The notes under the pieces were generated by a model. The model was given only the letters and a program-made list of their open reading frames with translations. It had not been told where the DNA came from and did no database searches. DNA of 64,000 bases from a secondary endosymbiont of Ctenarytaina eucalypti. Lineage in GTDB: Bacteria; Pseudomonadota; Gammaproteobacteria; Enterobacterales; Enterobacteriaceae. Position 1 is the stretch's first letter, and each line of letters begins with the position of its first letter. The stretch lies in assembly GCF_000287335.1 (NCBI RefSeq), contig NC_018419.1, forward strand, positions 1,116,001 to 1,180,000, given 5' to 3'. Below are positions 10,413 through 20,439 of this stretch, in pieces. A program made the translations under genes and the position numbers.

Positions 10413-11411
10413 ATGCAAAGGATACTGGAACATCTTTACCAGGGCGAACGCATCAGCCGTGAACAAAGCCAAAAGTTATTCGAGGCAATCATTAAATGTG
10501 AATTGGCACCGGAACAGTTATCCGCGGCTCTTATCAGCATGAAAGTGCGCGGCGAACATCCCGAGGAAATCGCTGGTGCGGCCAGCGCACTGCTGGACAA
10601 CGCCAGCCCGTTTCCACGTCCTGATTATTTATTTGCTGATATTGTCGGTACCGGTGGTGACCGTAGCAATAGCATCAACATCTCCACAGCCAGCGCCATC
10701 GTTGCCGCCGGCTGTGGCGCTCGGGTAGCGAAGCACGGAAACCGGAGTCTATCCAGTAAATCAGGCTCTTTTGACCTACTAGCAGCGTTTGGCATCCTCC
10801 TAGACATGCCGGCAGCTCTTTCACGAAAAGCGTTAGATGACCTCGGGATGTGCTTTTTGTTCGCGCCGCAATATCATCCTGGTTTCTTTCATGCCATGAA
10901 AGTGCGTAAAATATTGAAAACACGTACATTATTTAATGTCCTAGGTCCTTTGATAAATCCTGCCAGGCCGCCACTGGCATTGATTGGTGTTTACAGCCAG
11001 GATTTGGTATTGCCTATCGCCCAGACGCTGCACGTACTAGGTTATCATCGCGCTGCAGTGGTACACGGTGGCGGCATGGACGAGGTCGCGCTTCACGCTC
11101 CGACGTACGTGGCAGAATTACATGAAGGCATCATTGAAAATTACACTTTGAACGCAGTAGATTTTGGCCTATCCGCGCAGAGCGCGGATGCCCTGTGCGG
11201 GGGGTCTCCAGAGGAAAATCGTGCCCTTGTAGCGGATTTGCTACAAGGTAAAGGTAAGCGTGCTCATGTGGCTTCTGTCGCTGTCAACGTTGCCCTTTTG
11301 CTTAAAATGTTCGGATATGAAAATCTTCGTGACAATACCGAACGGGCGCTGGATGAAATCAACAGCGGCGCCCCCTATACGCGCGTTATGGCGCTTGCAG
11401 AAAGAGGATAA
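10413..11411 (+). CDS. trpD: Anthranilate phosphoribosyltransferase
   Basis: Transfers phosphoribose from PRPP to anthranilate, the second dedicated step to tryptophan. The PRPP-binding [16 protein letters not shown] and the [13 protein letters not shown] block are intact. I chose the ATG at 10413: it has AAGAGGA eight bases upstream and gives 332 aa, the usual size for a stand-alone TrpD. A TTG-started extension to 10359 lacks family similarity. It is not fused to trpG. A 6-base gap separates it from trpC. With trpEG dead upstream, its promoter must now lie in or beyond the fossil sequence. Confidence 0.95.
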   Translation: MQRILEHLYQGERISREQSQKLFEAIIKCELAPEQLSAALISMKVRGEHPEEIAGAASALLDNASPFPRPDYLFADIVGTGGDRSNSINISTASAIVAAGCGARVAKHGNRSLSSKSGSFDLLAAFGILLDMPAALSRKALDDLGMCFLFAPQYHPGFFHAMKVRKILKTRTLFNVLGPLINPARPPLALIGVYSQDLVLPIAQTLHVLGYHRAAVVHGGGMDEVALHAPTYVAELHEGIIENYTLNAVDFGLSAQSADALCGGSPEENRALVADLLQGKGKRAHVASVAVNVALLLKMFGYENLRDNTERALDEINSGAPYTRVMALAERG

Positions 11412-11417
11412 AAAGAC

Positions 11418-12776
11418 ATGCAAGACACAGTACTTGCGAAAATTGTCGCAGATAAATATGAATGGGTATCTAAGCATAAACGGCTAAAACCATTGGCGAG
11501 TTTTCTTCATCAGGTTATGCCTAGCACGCGTAGTTTTTATCACGCACTTTCCGGCGCTAAAAAAGTATTTATATTGGAATGTAAAAAAGCGTCACCATCT
11601 AACGGCCTTATCCGCGCTAATTTCGATCCGGTTGCTATAGCGGGCGTTTACCGGCCTTACGCGTCCGCGATTTCGGTATTGACCGACGAGAAGCATTTTC
11701 AGGGAAGTTTCGATTTTTTGCACCAGGTGAGTCGTACGGTAAGCCAGCCGGTGTTATGTAAAGATTTTATTATCGATCCATGGCAAATTTACCTAGCACG
11801 CCTATACCAGGCGGATGCGATTTTGCTGATGTTGTCCGTTCTTGACGACGATACCTACCGTAAACTAGCTGAAGTGTCTCACAGACTTCAGATGGGAGTG
11901 CTCACGGAAGTTATTAGCGAAAAAGAGCGGCAGCGCGCTATTAGCCTAAAAGCGAAAGTAGTGGGGATTAATAATCGAGATTTACGGGACCTGTCTATCG
12001 ATTTGAACCGCACTCGCACATTGGGGCCGAAGCTGCCGGCTGGTGTCACAGTTATCAGCGAGTCCGGCATCAATAATTATTGTCAGGTACGCGAACTCAG
12101 TCACTACGCTAATGGCTTCTTGATCGGGAGTGCTCTCATGAGAGAGCCTGAATTAACGCTAGCCTTAGACCGGATTCTGCTAGGTGATAACAAAGTTTGC
12201 GGTTTGACGCGTGCTGCCGATGCCCAAGCTGCCAGGGCGGTTGGCGCGCTCTATGGCGGGCTGATCTTCGTCCCCGGCTCCCCGCGCTACCTGGAGGCAG
12301 ACATGGCTCGTGCGGTCATTGCCGGCGCTACACTCCGCTATGTCGGAGTTTTTCGCGATGCTCCGGTGAGCGATGTTGCTGCAAGGGCAAATTTGTTGTC
12401 GCTGTCGGCAGTTCAGTTGCACGGCGATGAAGATCAGCCTTACATTGACGCCCTACGTCAGGTCTTGCCACCTAAGTGCCATATTTGGAAAGCGCTGGAT
12501 ATGCGCCATCCCCTTCCGGCCCGTGATTTGACACAGGTAGATCGCTATGTTCTTGACAACGGTGGAGGTCATGGAAAACCGTTTGATTGGTCATTGTTAA
12601 ATGGAATGATATTAGATAACGTGATGCTGGCGGGTGGTCTTGACGCAGATAATTGCGCTGCTGCGGCTAGTCTTGGTTGCGTAGGGCTGGATTTTAATTC
12701 TGGCGTAGAAAGCACCCCAGGTATCAAAGATTATCAGAAATTGGCTACGGTATTTCAGATTCTACGTGCCTATTAA
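11418..12776 (+). CDS. trpC: Bifunctional indole-3-glycerol phosphate synthase / PRA isomerase
   Basis: Fused TrpC-TrpF of 452 aa as in enterics. Residues 1-255 are the IGPS barrel (FILECKKASPSNGLI, CKDFIIDPWQIYLARLYQAD, ISESGI). Residues about 256-452 are the isomerase barrel (CGLTRAADAQAA, VQLHGDEDQPY, LAGGLDADN). Both barrels look complete, so steps three and four of the pathway are covered by one protein. It has the tight spacing of an operon gene. Confidence 0.96.
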   Translation: MQDTVLAKIVADKYEWVSKHKRLKPLASFLHQVMPSTRSFYHALSGAKKVFILECKKASPSNGLIRANFDPVAIAGVYRPYASAISVLTDEKHFQGSFDFLHQVSRTVSQPVLCKDFIIDPWQIYLARLYQADAILLMLSVLDDDTYRKLAEVSHRLQMGVLTEVISEKERQRAISLKAKVVGINNRDLRDLSIDLNRTRTLGPKLPAGVTVISESGINNYCQVRELSHYANGFLIGSALMREPELTLALDRILLGDNKVCGLTRAADAQAARAVGALYGGLIFVPGSPRYLEADMARAVIAGATLRYVGVFRDAPVSDVAARANLLSLSAVQLHGDEDQPYIDALRQVLPPKCHIWKALDMRHPLPARDLTQVDRYVLDNGGGHGKPFDWSLLNGMILDNVMLAGGLDADNCAAAASLGCVGLDFNSGVESTPGIKDYQKLATVFQILRAY

Positions 12777-12809
12777 CTATCAGCCTCACGGCGTGAGAGA
12801 CAAAACAGT

Positions 12810-14000
12810 ATGACACGAATTAATCCTTATTTTGGTGAATTTGGCGGCATGTACGTACCGCAAATCCTGATGCCTGCTCTGATGCAACTGGAAGATGCAT
12901 TTGTCGATGCTCAAAGTGACCCGGCGTTTCAGAGAGAATTTGGCGATCTACTCACTCAGTATGCCGGCCGGCCGACGCCGCTAACACTGTGCCGAAATCT
13001 GACGACAGGTACTCAGACTAAGATATATCTGAAACGAGAAGATTTATTGCACGGCGGCGCCCATAAAACTAATCAGGTACTGGGACAAGCGTTATTGACT
13101 AAACGAATGGGTAAAGCTGAAGTCATTGCCGAAACGGGCGCGGGCCAACATGGCGTGGCAGCTGCTTTATCCTCCGCTCTTCTGGAGTTGAAATGCCGTA
13201 TTTATATGGGGGCTAAAGATATTGAACGCCAATCACCTAACGTTTTTCGTATGCGGCTAATGGGTGCTGAGGTCATTCCAGTATACAGCGGCTCCTCCAC
13301 CCTGAAAGACGCGTGTAATGAGGCATTGCGCGACTGGTCCGATAGCTATGAACGCGCACACTATATGCTTGGCACTGCTGCTGGCCCGCATCCTTTTCCA
13401 ACTATCGTGCGCGAATTTCAACGGATGATCGGCGAGGAGACGCGCATGCAGATACAAGAGCAAGAGAAGTGCCTGCCAGATGTGGTAATTGCTTGCATTG
13501 GCGGTGGCTCTAACGCTATCGGTATGTTCGCGGATTTTATTGATAAACCAGGTGTTCGCCTGATAGGTGTAGAGCCAGGCGGACTAGGCATTGCAACAGG
13601 TCGGCATGGCGCATCGCTGCAGTATGGACGTACTGGTATCTATTTTGGCATGAAATCTCCGATCATGCAGTCTTCTGAAGGGCAAATTGAAGAGTCCTAC
13701 TCCATTTCTGCCGGCCTAGACTTCCCTTCGGTAGGTCCCCAGCATGCTTATCTTGATAGCATCGGTCGTGCCGAGTATGTGTCGGTCACCGACGAAGAAG
13801 CCCTACATGCTTTCCGACACCTCGCTCGCCAGGAGGGAATTATCCCTGCCCTGGAATCCTCACATGCCATTGCCCATGCGCTACGGATGATGAAAGCAGA
13901 CCCGGAGAAGGAGCAGATCCTGGTGGTGAATCTTTCTGGCCGAGGCGATAAAGATATTTTCACCGTACATAAGATTTTATCGGCAAGAGGAGAAATCTAA
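12810..14000 (+). CDS. trpB: Tryptophan synthase beta chain
   Basis: PLP enzyme of 396 aa that joins indole and serine. The Schiff-base lysine lies in [12 protein letters not shown] (K86), the phosphate-binding loop in [10 protein letters not shown], and the C-terminal LSGRGDKD is present. It works as an alpha2beta2 complex with TrpA, encoded one base downstream. No lost catalytic residue is visible. Confidence 0.97.
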   Translation: MTRINPYFGEFGGMYVPQILMPALMQLEDAFVDAQSDPAFQREFGDLLTQYAGRPTPLTLCRNLTTGTQTKIYLKREDLLHGGAHKTNQVLGQALLTKRMGKAEVIAETGAGQHGVAAALSSALLELKCRIYMGAKDIERQSPNVFRMRLMGAEVIPVYSGSSTLKDACNEALRDWSDSYERAHYMLGTAAGPHPFPTIVREFQRMIGEETRMQIQEQEKCLPDVVIACIGGGSNAIGMFADFIDKPGVRLIGVEPGGLGIATGRHGASLQYGRTGIYFGMKSPIMQSSEGQIEESYSISAGLDFPSVGPQHAYLDSIGRAEYVSVTDEEALHAFRHLARQEGIIPALESSHAIAHALRMMKADPEKEQILVVNLSGRGDKDIFTVHKILSARGEI

Positions 14001-14001
14001 T

Positions 14002-14808
14002 ATGGAACGCTATCAGAAATTATTTAGCCGATTAGCGGCCCGTAATGAAGGTGCGTTCGTAGCATTTGTAACACTTGGAGATCCTAACCCCGCGTACTCG
14101 CTAAAAATCATTGATACACTCATCGATGCTGGTGCTGATGCACTAGAGCTGGGTGTTCCTTTCTCAGATCCACTGGCGGATGGAGCTATCATTCAAAATG
14201 CTAACCTGCGTGCGTTTGCCTCTGGAGTTACCCGGGCGCACTGTTTTGAGATGCTGGCATCAATTCGCTTGAAATACCCCGAGATCCCCATTGGCTTACT
14301 GATCTATGCTAATTTAGTATACAGCAATGGTATTAATGCTTTTTACGCTCGCTGCTCTGGCGTCGGTGTCGACTCTGTGTTGGTAGCGGATGTGCCACTA
14401 CAAGAAAGCCTGCCGTTTCGTCATGCAGCTTTGCAACATGGTGTAGCGCCTATTTTTATCTGTCCTCCCAACGCTGACGATGCTTTAGTGCGCAAGATCT
14501 CTTTGTATAGCAAAGGCTATACCTATCTGCTAGCGCGTTCCGGTGTTACAGGAAGCGAAAAACGAGCGAAGACACCAGTAGTGCACTTAATCAATGCTTT
14601 GAAGGAGCACCAAGCAGCCCCGACGCTACAGGGATTTGGCATTTCTGAGCCCAACCAGGTGCGCAATGCTTGCCGCGCCGGGGTTGCTGGCGCTATCTCC
14701 GGCTCCGCTATCGTACGTCTTATCGAAAACCATGTAGATAATTTGGAGGTAATGCTAGAAAAATTAGCGCATTTCGTACGGGAGATGAAGATTGCTACTC
14801 TACCTTGA
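14002..14808 (+). CDS. trpA: Tryptophan synthase alpha chain
   Basis: Cleaves indole-3-glycerol phosphate to indole for TrpB. The 268 aa TIM barrel has catalytic E49 and D60 in [14 protein letters not shown] and phosphate-binding loops with ARSGVTG and GFGISEP. It starts one base after the trpB stop and is coupled to it. It ends in a hairpin that overlaps its own stop codon. It closes the intact trpDCBA set. Confidence 0.96.
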   Translation: MERYQKLFSRLAARNEGAFVAFVTLGDPNPAYSLKIIDTLIDAGADALELGVPFSDPLADGAIIQNANLRAFASGVTRAHCFEMLASIRLKYPEIPIGLLIYANLVYSNGINAFYARCSGVGVDSVLVADVPLQESLPFRHAALQHGVAPIFICPPNADDALVRKISLYSKGYTYLLARSGVTGSEKRAKTPVVHLINALKEHQAAPTLQGFGISEPNQVRNACRAGVAGAISGSAIVRLIENHVDNLEVMLEKLAHFVREMKIATLP

Positions 14809-14818
14809 GGGTAGCAAT
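14791..14818 (+). terminator. Hairpin at the end of trpA
   Basis: ATTGCTAC and GTAGCAAT form an 8-bp perfect stem around a 12-base loop that contains the trpA stop codon. No T-run follows, so it may protect the mRNA 3' end or be a weakened terminator rather than a strong one. Confidence 0.45.
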
Positions 14819-15224
14819 ATCTGTTATCATGCCAACATTTACTGAGAGCGAGCAAAAGAGGCTAATAGTACAATAGTCAATAATAACTACATCTCTTATT
14901 AAGAATCAGATGGTTGATTCAAACAGTGAAGCCTATATCAAGTACGCCTCTTTTGATTAAGCTTAGGTGTATGTTGGTGGTTCTAATAACGTAATCTAGT
15001 TTGGAACATAGCACATAGCTATCGTCTCTCACTTATCTCAACATAATGATCACTGAGAGTCAGATAAGCAATGACAAGTGTTGTAATTCTGCAGCGTATC
15101 TGTTGCGGTCATATAAAAGTTCTTGACATAATCAAGGATTATTGAAGGCATCATTACTGTTTTTTTTGATATTAATTACGACTGTACGATACTAACGATA
15201 GTGTGCTAGTGAATGAAGCACGTT

Positions 15225-15248
15225 ACCCCCATCGGGGTCCTTTTTTTT
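15225..15248 (+). terminator. Orphan rho-independent terminator
   Basis: ACCCC and GGGGT pair across CATC and are followed by CC and eight Ts. The form is strong. There is no intact plus-strand gene between trpA, 420 bases upstream, and this site, so it either ends a long trp transcript or marks a vanished gene. Confidence 0.7.
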
Positions 15249-16441
15249 CTTGTCTTCCTCAATAGAAAATTATGATAATCAGGTATATTATAATGCTCTC
15301 TAAACCGATTCCCATCAGCTCCTGCAATAGACAGTTTTCTATAAATCTGAAAGCTGGAGTATTAATGGCAATGTTTTTCCATAAATTAACATAGATCACT
15401 GCATGGATCACGGTATTGTCTACTAGATACAGGTTACTCTGCGCCCCGTTTATGCAGACAACTTCTTTTCCGGGTTTTATATGCTATTTCACGAAAAACT
15501 TTTAGGAGATCAGTGATTTTATCAAGCCTTGATCTTGTTATTCTGAGCCTCACTTTTTTGTTTCTTGCTCAGCCAGGAATACTTGTAGTATTTTTTACAG
15601 GTTACTTCATAATTTTAAAAATTGAGTCAACGATGATTTGCAAGACCCTAAGGGGAAAAGAAGAGACTGATGTTGTTATCTGAGCAATAGTCCTGGCTAT
15701 GTATTACCAGTACGTGAGTCAGATTTCCTTTTTAAAAGCGTTTTGATCTATCTAGCAATAATAGATAACTCGCCTATCTTCTCTTTTAGAGAAGCCCGCT
15801 GCCTGAATAACTTGCTGTCAGTGTCTTGAGTGCCTGATGTTAAGAGCTTACTGTATCTGGCGCATATTACAATTCATGTAGCGTTATAGGGTTATCGTTG
15901 TTCTAGCTGTAAGAGCATTGTTTTCGTGCCAAAAATTGCATTTTGGGGTAAATATATTTACTGCTATCTGTTAATTAAACCTAAAGATTTTTAACAGAAG
16001 ATCATCTAATTTTATTTCGTAAAAAACGCAGGCCCGAAATGATAAGTACTTTCTGTTGTCTACTATCAATAATAGCCGTAGGATGCTTCATGATTTAACA
16101 AAGTGATGCGTAATAAATAACGAAACGACTGTAGCATTAATCGCCGTGCTATCCATGCCCTAGTGTGACATGCTTTTTAAATATATATTTCATAGTCTTT
16201 CGGAAACAATTTAATAAAGATGCAGGATCGATGTTATCGAGCAGTATGTGTTATTAATAGAGAAGCAATCGTTTTCCCTATAGCAAGGGCAGGTACGTGA
16301 TAGAGCACATGGGCGTGTAATCTTATCAAGTGTATATCTGATAACTGTAGCTTTCAGCGCTTCATATGCCATGCCCATTAACTTAAAAAGCGTCGGCTGA
16401 AATATAAACGAGGCTATATAAGATCAAGCTGTTATATAGTG

Positions 16442-16467
16442 TATAATGATACATTATAGAGTATAAT
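16442..16467 (+). promoter_or_regulatory. Possible ssb promoter -10 elements
   Basis: Two perfect TATAAT hexamers at 16442-16447 and 16462-16467 lie 45-70 bases before the ssb ATG. Neither has a good -35 at 16-18 bases, and in such AT-rich DNA chance matches are likely. A LexA box was looked for and not found. Confidence 0.3.
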
Positions 16468-16512
16468 TCATCAGCGATTAACATTAGTATTTTATCTTAC
16501 CAGGAGAGTTTC

Positions 16513-16971
16513 ATGGCTAGCAGAGGCGTCAATAAAGTGATTCTAGTCGGAAACTTAGGCCAGGATCCCGAAGTCCGCCATATGCCTAATGGCGGTGTCG
16601 TAGCCAATATTACCCTCGCCACCTCCGAAAGCTGGCGAGATAAGCAGACTGGCGAAACAAAAGAGAAAACGGAATGGCATCGTGTGGTATTATTCGGTAA
16701 GCTAGCAGACGTGGCGGGTGAATATCTGCGTAAGGGGTCGCAGGTTTATATTGAGGGCTCACTGCAGACCCGAAAATGGCAAGATCAGAGTGGACAAGAT
16801 CGATACACTACTGAGGTGGTGGTTAATATAAACGGCACCATGAAAATGCTAGGGAGTCGACAGGGCGCCGCAGCGAGCAACAATGAATTAGTATTGCGGC
16901 CCGCACAGAACGCATCGCCTGCACAAAGCAACGATCTACCGATAAACTTTGATGATGATATTCCATTCTGA
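16513..16971 (+). CDS. ssb: Single-stranded DNA-binding protein
   Basis: Essential ssDNA-binding protein of replication and repair. The OB fold covers about residues 5-112 ([43 protein letters not shown]). The acidic tail ends in DDDIPF, which recruits partner enzymes. At 152 aa it is shorter than the roughly 178 aa E. coli protein. The loss is in the disordered Gln/Gly-rich linker, a common change in reduced genomes. GGAGAG lies 5 bases before the ATG. Confidence 0.97.
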   Translation: MASRGVNKVILVGNLGQDPEVRHMPNGGVVANITLATSESWRDKQTGETKEKTEWHRVVLFGKLADVAGEYLRKGSQVYIEGSLQTRKWQDQSGQDRYTTEVVVNINGTMKMLGSRQGAAASNNELVLRPAQNASPAQSNDLPINFDDDIPF

Positions 16972-17503
16972 AGCCCTTTTAGGCTGGACTCGAAGAATTT
17001 TTCACTGAACATCGACCGCAAGAATGCTTAGCAAGAAGACTGTTGTGTTAGTACTGAAGTTCAAGGCGTTTTATATCAGATGACTGAAATGCCATATTAT
17101 AAAGAGAAAGATATAGGCGCCTAAATAAGAGCGATAAAATGTTTCTCATTTCTTAGCCATAAAAATATATCTACTCTATTGCTGGAGTAGGTACTATCTG
17201 CCTAAATTTAGGGCACTGTCCCGCAAAATTGGCTATAGAAAAGAACGGCATCGAGTTTAAAGATGCTGAGAAACATGTGGTTGAGACTAACTATATGAAA
17301 TATTCATGATCTTTTTAGTATTAGATTTTAGTAGAGGGCGTTGGTCGTTTCGGGCATTGTGTTTTTAGTGACATTTAACATGATAATTTGATTTTTACTA
17401 TAATAAAGATGGATTATGAATCTATTCAATACATGTTAAAGAAAATTACAATAACATCACGTGAGAAGTTCTTGAAGTATATTATTTTACGTCAAATAAA
17501 TTA
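16972..17503. other. Gene-free stretch between ssb and tRNA-Ile
   Basis: About 530 bases, AT-rich, with stops in all frames. A weak AGCC/GGCT hairpin sits at the ssb stop without a T-run. I see nothing else. Confidence 0.6.
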
Positions 17504-17576
17504 TGGCCCCTGCCGGACTTGAACCAGCGACAAAGCGATTATGAGTCGCCTGCTCTAACCACTGAGCTAAGGGGCC
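17504..17576 (-). tRNA. ileX: tRNA-Ile(CAU), the lysidine-modified Ile2 type
   Basis: On the minus strand a 73-nt cloverleaf: acceptor GGCCCCT paired with AGGGGCC, D-arm TAGCTCAGTGGTTAGAGCA, anticodon CAT in GACTCATAATC, and T-arm GCTGGTTCAAGTCCGGC. It is nearly identical to enteric ileX. The identity as isoleucine rather than methionine tRNA rests on that match; it needs TilS to turn C34 into lysidine and read AUA codons. The 3' CCA is not encoded: the discriminator A is followed by TAA. CCA must therefore be added by a nucleotidyltransferase. Confidence 0.93.
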
Positions 17577-17988
17577 GGGCATCTTTTATCATACATCATG
17601 GCGCTAAGAGGGTCTATAGCCACTTTCGCTATAGACACGGAAAAGTATATTTTTTTAGCTTTTAGCTATATTGAAATCTGCAAAATGAGGTCATTCTGGG
17701 CTCAGGTTACGACGCTTATGTTAAATAATAATCTCTATAGGAAAAACACCTTCATAAAAGGGGATGATCTGATAGCATCACTCACTCTTGAGTCACCTGT
17801 GTTTGTGTTTGTGTTTGCTATGCGGCGAGCGTTTATGAGCAAACTATATTGCTCTCTTAGACGTATTATTCACAAAACTGTCATAGTAAAACATTTCTGA
17901 TTCTTATTTTTAATAAACACTGATTTAACCGCATCCTTAATACATGCTTTCACTTGTTACTGAGTCATATTTCAAGTTGCCTAGAGGT
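17577..17988. other. Stretch between tRNA-Ile and parE
   Basis: About 410 bases. It contains a perfect 9-bp inverted repeat (GTCTATAGC / GCTATAGAC, 17612-17636, 7-base loop) and a short GTGTTT triple repeat near 17797. A 100-codon open frame here has low-complexity composition and no family I know. I do not call it. Confidence 0.5.
17612..17636. repeat. Perfect 9-bp inverted repeat
   Basis: GTCTATAGC, loop CACTTTC, GCTATAGAC. It lies 36 bases upstream of the tRNA 5' end and 350 bases beyond the parE stop. A T-run starts only about 12 bases later on the plus strand. It could be an old terminator or an RNA-processing hairpin of the tRNA precursor. Confidence 0.4.
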
Positions 17989-19884
17989 TCATGCCTCTAT
18001 TTTCGCTGCGTGACCTTTTCCATGTAGCCAGCGTCGACGGTCTTTAGCGCGTTTTTTCGCCAGAAGCATATCCATTATTTCCAGGGTTTGTTCCATATCA
18101 GACTCTCCTACTGTTAGCTGCACCAACCGACGTGTATTGGGATCAAGTGTAGCTTCTCGCAACTGTAATGGATTCATTTCCCCAAGACCTTTAAAACGCT
18201 GCACATTGGGCTGTGCTTTGTTTTTTTTCAGCCGCTTTAGCACTCCTAGCTTTTCTTTCTCATCCAGAGCGTAATAAATCTCTTTACCCAAGTCAATGCG
18301 ATAAAGGGGCGGCATTGCGACGTAAACATGCCCCTGTTCCACTAGCGCACGGAAATGTTGCATAAACAAGGCGCACAGCAGCGTAGCGATATGCAGGCCA
18401 TCAGAGTCTGCATCCGATAGTATACAAATTTTACCATAGCGTAGCTGGCTAAGATCGTTGCTATCGGGATCAATGCCTAGCGCCACGGAAATATCATGTA
18501 CCTCCTGTGATGCTAGAACCTGATCGGAGGGTACCTCCCAAGTATTAAGGATCTTCCCCTTTAGCGGTAAGATCGCTTGATATTCACGGGCCCGAGCCTG
18601 TTTAGCAGATCCCCCCGCTGAATCACCTTCCACCAGAAAAAGTTCTGTACGTGCTAGATCCTGCGCGGTGCAATCAGCGAGCTTGCCAGGCAACTCAGGC
18701 CCGCTGATCATTTTTTTACGCACCACCTTCTTTGTTTCACGTAATCGACGTCGTGCATTATCAATAGCTAATGCTGCTACTTTCTCGGCTACCTGTATAT
18801 TCTGGTTCAACCATAGTATAAAGTTATCTTTAACAACGCCGGACACGAAGGCGGCACTTTTTCGAGATGTCAGCCGCTGTTTGGTCTGCCCGGAGAACTG
18901 CGGATCCTGCATTTTTATAGATAAAACATAGGCGCATCGATCCCAAATGTCGTCAGATGACAACTTGATGCCGCGAGGTAACATATTATGGTATTCGCAA
19001 AACTCACGCATTGCGTCGAGCAGCCCCTGACGCAGACCATTAACATGAGTGCCACCTTGGGGTGTGGGGATCAAATTAACATAGCTTTCAGTTAGCAGTT
19101 CTTCCCCTTCCGGAAGCCAGAGAAGGGCCCACTCTACCGATGCAGAACTGCTGCTGACCATACCTATAAAGGGCGCTTCAGGAAGAGTAATAATCCCCTT
19201 GATTTCCTCGTTAAGGTAATCGCTTAAACCTGCCTGGTAGCACCAGGACTGCTCTGTGTTATTGATGTGATCTTTGAAAACGATTTCAACACCAGGACAA
19301 AGAACCGCCTTCGCCTTTAGTAAATGGGTGAGGCAGGGTATTGAGAAGCCAGGATTGTCGAAAAAGCGCGCGTCCGGCCAGAAATGAACGCTAGTGCCAG
19401 TATTATACTTTGGACAACTCCCTAACACTTTGAGGTCTTCGATTTTATCGCCTTGCTCAAATGCGATGCGGTAAATAGTGCCGTTACGGCGGACTATTAC
19501 CTCAATCCGGGCAGAGAGTGCATTGACCACTGAAATGCCCACCCCGTGCAGACCCCCGGAAAATTTATAGTTTTTATTAGAAAACTTTCCGCCTGCGTAG
19601 AGTCGGCAGAGGATTAATTCTACCGCCGGTACGCCCTCTTCTGGATGGATATCCACTGGTATCCCGCGTCCATCGTCAGTGACCTCAAGAGATTGATCTG
19701 AATGCAAAGTTACATTAACATGACGAGCATGACCTTCCAGTGCCTCATCGAGGCTGTTATCAATCACTTCTTGTCCAAGATGATTTGGCCGCGAGGTATC
19801 AGTGTACATCCCCGGCCGGCGGCGGACCGGTTCTAGTCCGATTAGCACCTCAATGGCGTGAGCATTATAGCTTGACTGCGTCAT
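17989..19884 (-). CDS. parE: DNA topoisomerase IV subunit B
   Basis: ATPase subunit of topoisomerase IV, which decatenates daughter chromosomes with ParC (not in this window). GHKL ATPase motifs are present: EVIDNSLDEAL, DDGRGIPVDIHPEE, and GGLHGVGISVVNALS. The Toprim motifs EGDSAGGSAKQ and SDADSDGLHI are intact. The frame is open to 19920, but family similarity starts at MTQSSYNAHAIEV (19884), giving 631 aa against 630 in E. coli. No clear Shine-Dalgarno precedes either start. Its enteric upstream operon partners survive only as fossils. Confidence 0.95.
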   Translation of the reverse strand: MTQSSYNAHAIEVLIGLEPVRRRPGMYTDTSRPNHLGQEVIDNSLDEALEGHARHVNVTLHSDQSLEVTDDGRGIPVDIHPEEGVPAVELILCRLYAGGKFSNKNYKFSGGLHGVGISVVNALSARIEVIVRRNGTIYRIAFEQGDKIEDLKVLGSCPKYNTGTSVHFWPDARFFDNPGFSIPCLTHLLKAKAVLCPGVEIVFKDHINNTEQSWCYQAGLSDYLNEEIKGIITLPEAPFIGMVSSSSASVEWALLWLPEGEELLTESYVNLIPTPQGGTHVNGLRQGLLDAMREFCEYHNMLPRGIKLSSDDIWDRCAYVLSIKMQDPQFSGQTKQRLTSRKSAAFVSGVVKDNFILWLNQNIQVAEKVAALAIDNARRRLRETKKVVRKKMISGPELPGKLADCTAQDLARTELFLVEGDSAGGSAKQARAREYQAILPLKGKILNTWEVPSDQVLASQEVHDISVALGIDPDSNDLSQLRYGKICILSDADSDGLHIATLLCALFMQHFRALVEQGHVYVAMPPLYRIDLGKEIYYALDEKEKLGVLKRLKKNKAQPNVQRFKGLGEMNPLQLREATLDPNTRRLVQLTVGESDMEQTLEIMDMLLAKKRAKDRRRWLHGKGHAAKIEA

Positions 19885-20049
19885 AACGTGGATCATGTTT
19901 AGGAATATAATCTTACCCATTTTATCGTAAAAAATGAACTTTGAAAAGAAGACATTCTTTACGATGTCGATCGTAATCTTATCTGACTTTTATCCCAAAC
20001 AATACATGATGGGAGTAACAAGCATAGTCAATACCGAAGATAGTACACT

Positions 20050-20435
20050 TGCTGATTTGCTAAACTATTTGGCGACAGTAATTAGAACAGTTTATTTCCT
20101 GATAAGCAGCTAGGATCTCGTCGCTGCTGTTCATGAACCGCCAAATAATCAGATCCGTTTTTTCCAGCATATTGACTTGCATAACTTTATAATCATAGTA
20201 ACGCTGCAGTGAAAATATATTTTTTGCAGGTATTGGGTTTAGATTATTCCCGGCTCGCTTGATCAGCTGTCATTTTATTCTTTTTCGGCATTGAGTGGAT
20301 CCCGGCAATGCGGCGCCAGCAAGCTACAATCTGTAACATGGATGCGTTAGCTAAGTACGAAAGCCCAGTCGCTTCTTGGGGGAATAGAAAAAACTTTTCG
20401 AAACCGCGGAGATAGACAAGTATCACTATTAGCAT
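20050..20435 (-). pseudogene. yqiA: yqiA remnant (alpha/beta hydrolase-fold esterase)
   Basis: Decayed gene just upstream of parE. ILVYLRGF at the start follows LLYLHGF of YqiA. Near 20070-20190 the minus strand reads YYDYKVMQVNMLEKTDLI, following IYDLKVMQIDPLEAPDLI, then a SSDEI piece and NYCRQIV, following YASCRQTVI. It has stops and frameshifts and is shorter than the 193-codon original, so the middle is deleted. Confidence 0.75.
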
Positions 20436-20439
20436 CCAG

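Larger units (their letters stand above)
14819..16512. other. Gene-free stretch between trpA and ssb
   Basis: About 1.7 kb with no intact gene. It holds one strong plus-strand terminator at 15225-15248. On the minus strand at 16239-16330 there are scraps compatible with the uvrA start: GAT AAG ATT (DKI), then a segment with GK spaced like the Walker A of UvrA. uvrA is the usual divergent neighbour of ssb, but this match is weak. Two TATAAT hexamers at 16442 and 16462 precede ssb. The rest shows nothing I can name. Confidence 0.4.

Noticed and set aside
16420-16450. LexA (SOS) box upstream of ssb
   Set aside because: A CTGT is present, but no ACAG follows at the required distance.
17598-17900. 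100-codon plus-strand open frame next to tRNA-Ile
   Set aside because: No family resemblance, contains an inverted repeat and a simple repeat, and has no good ribosome site.
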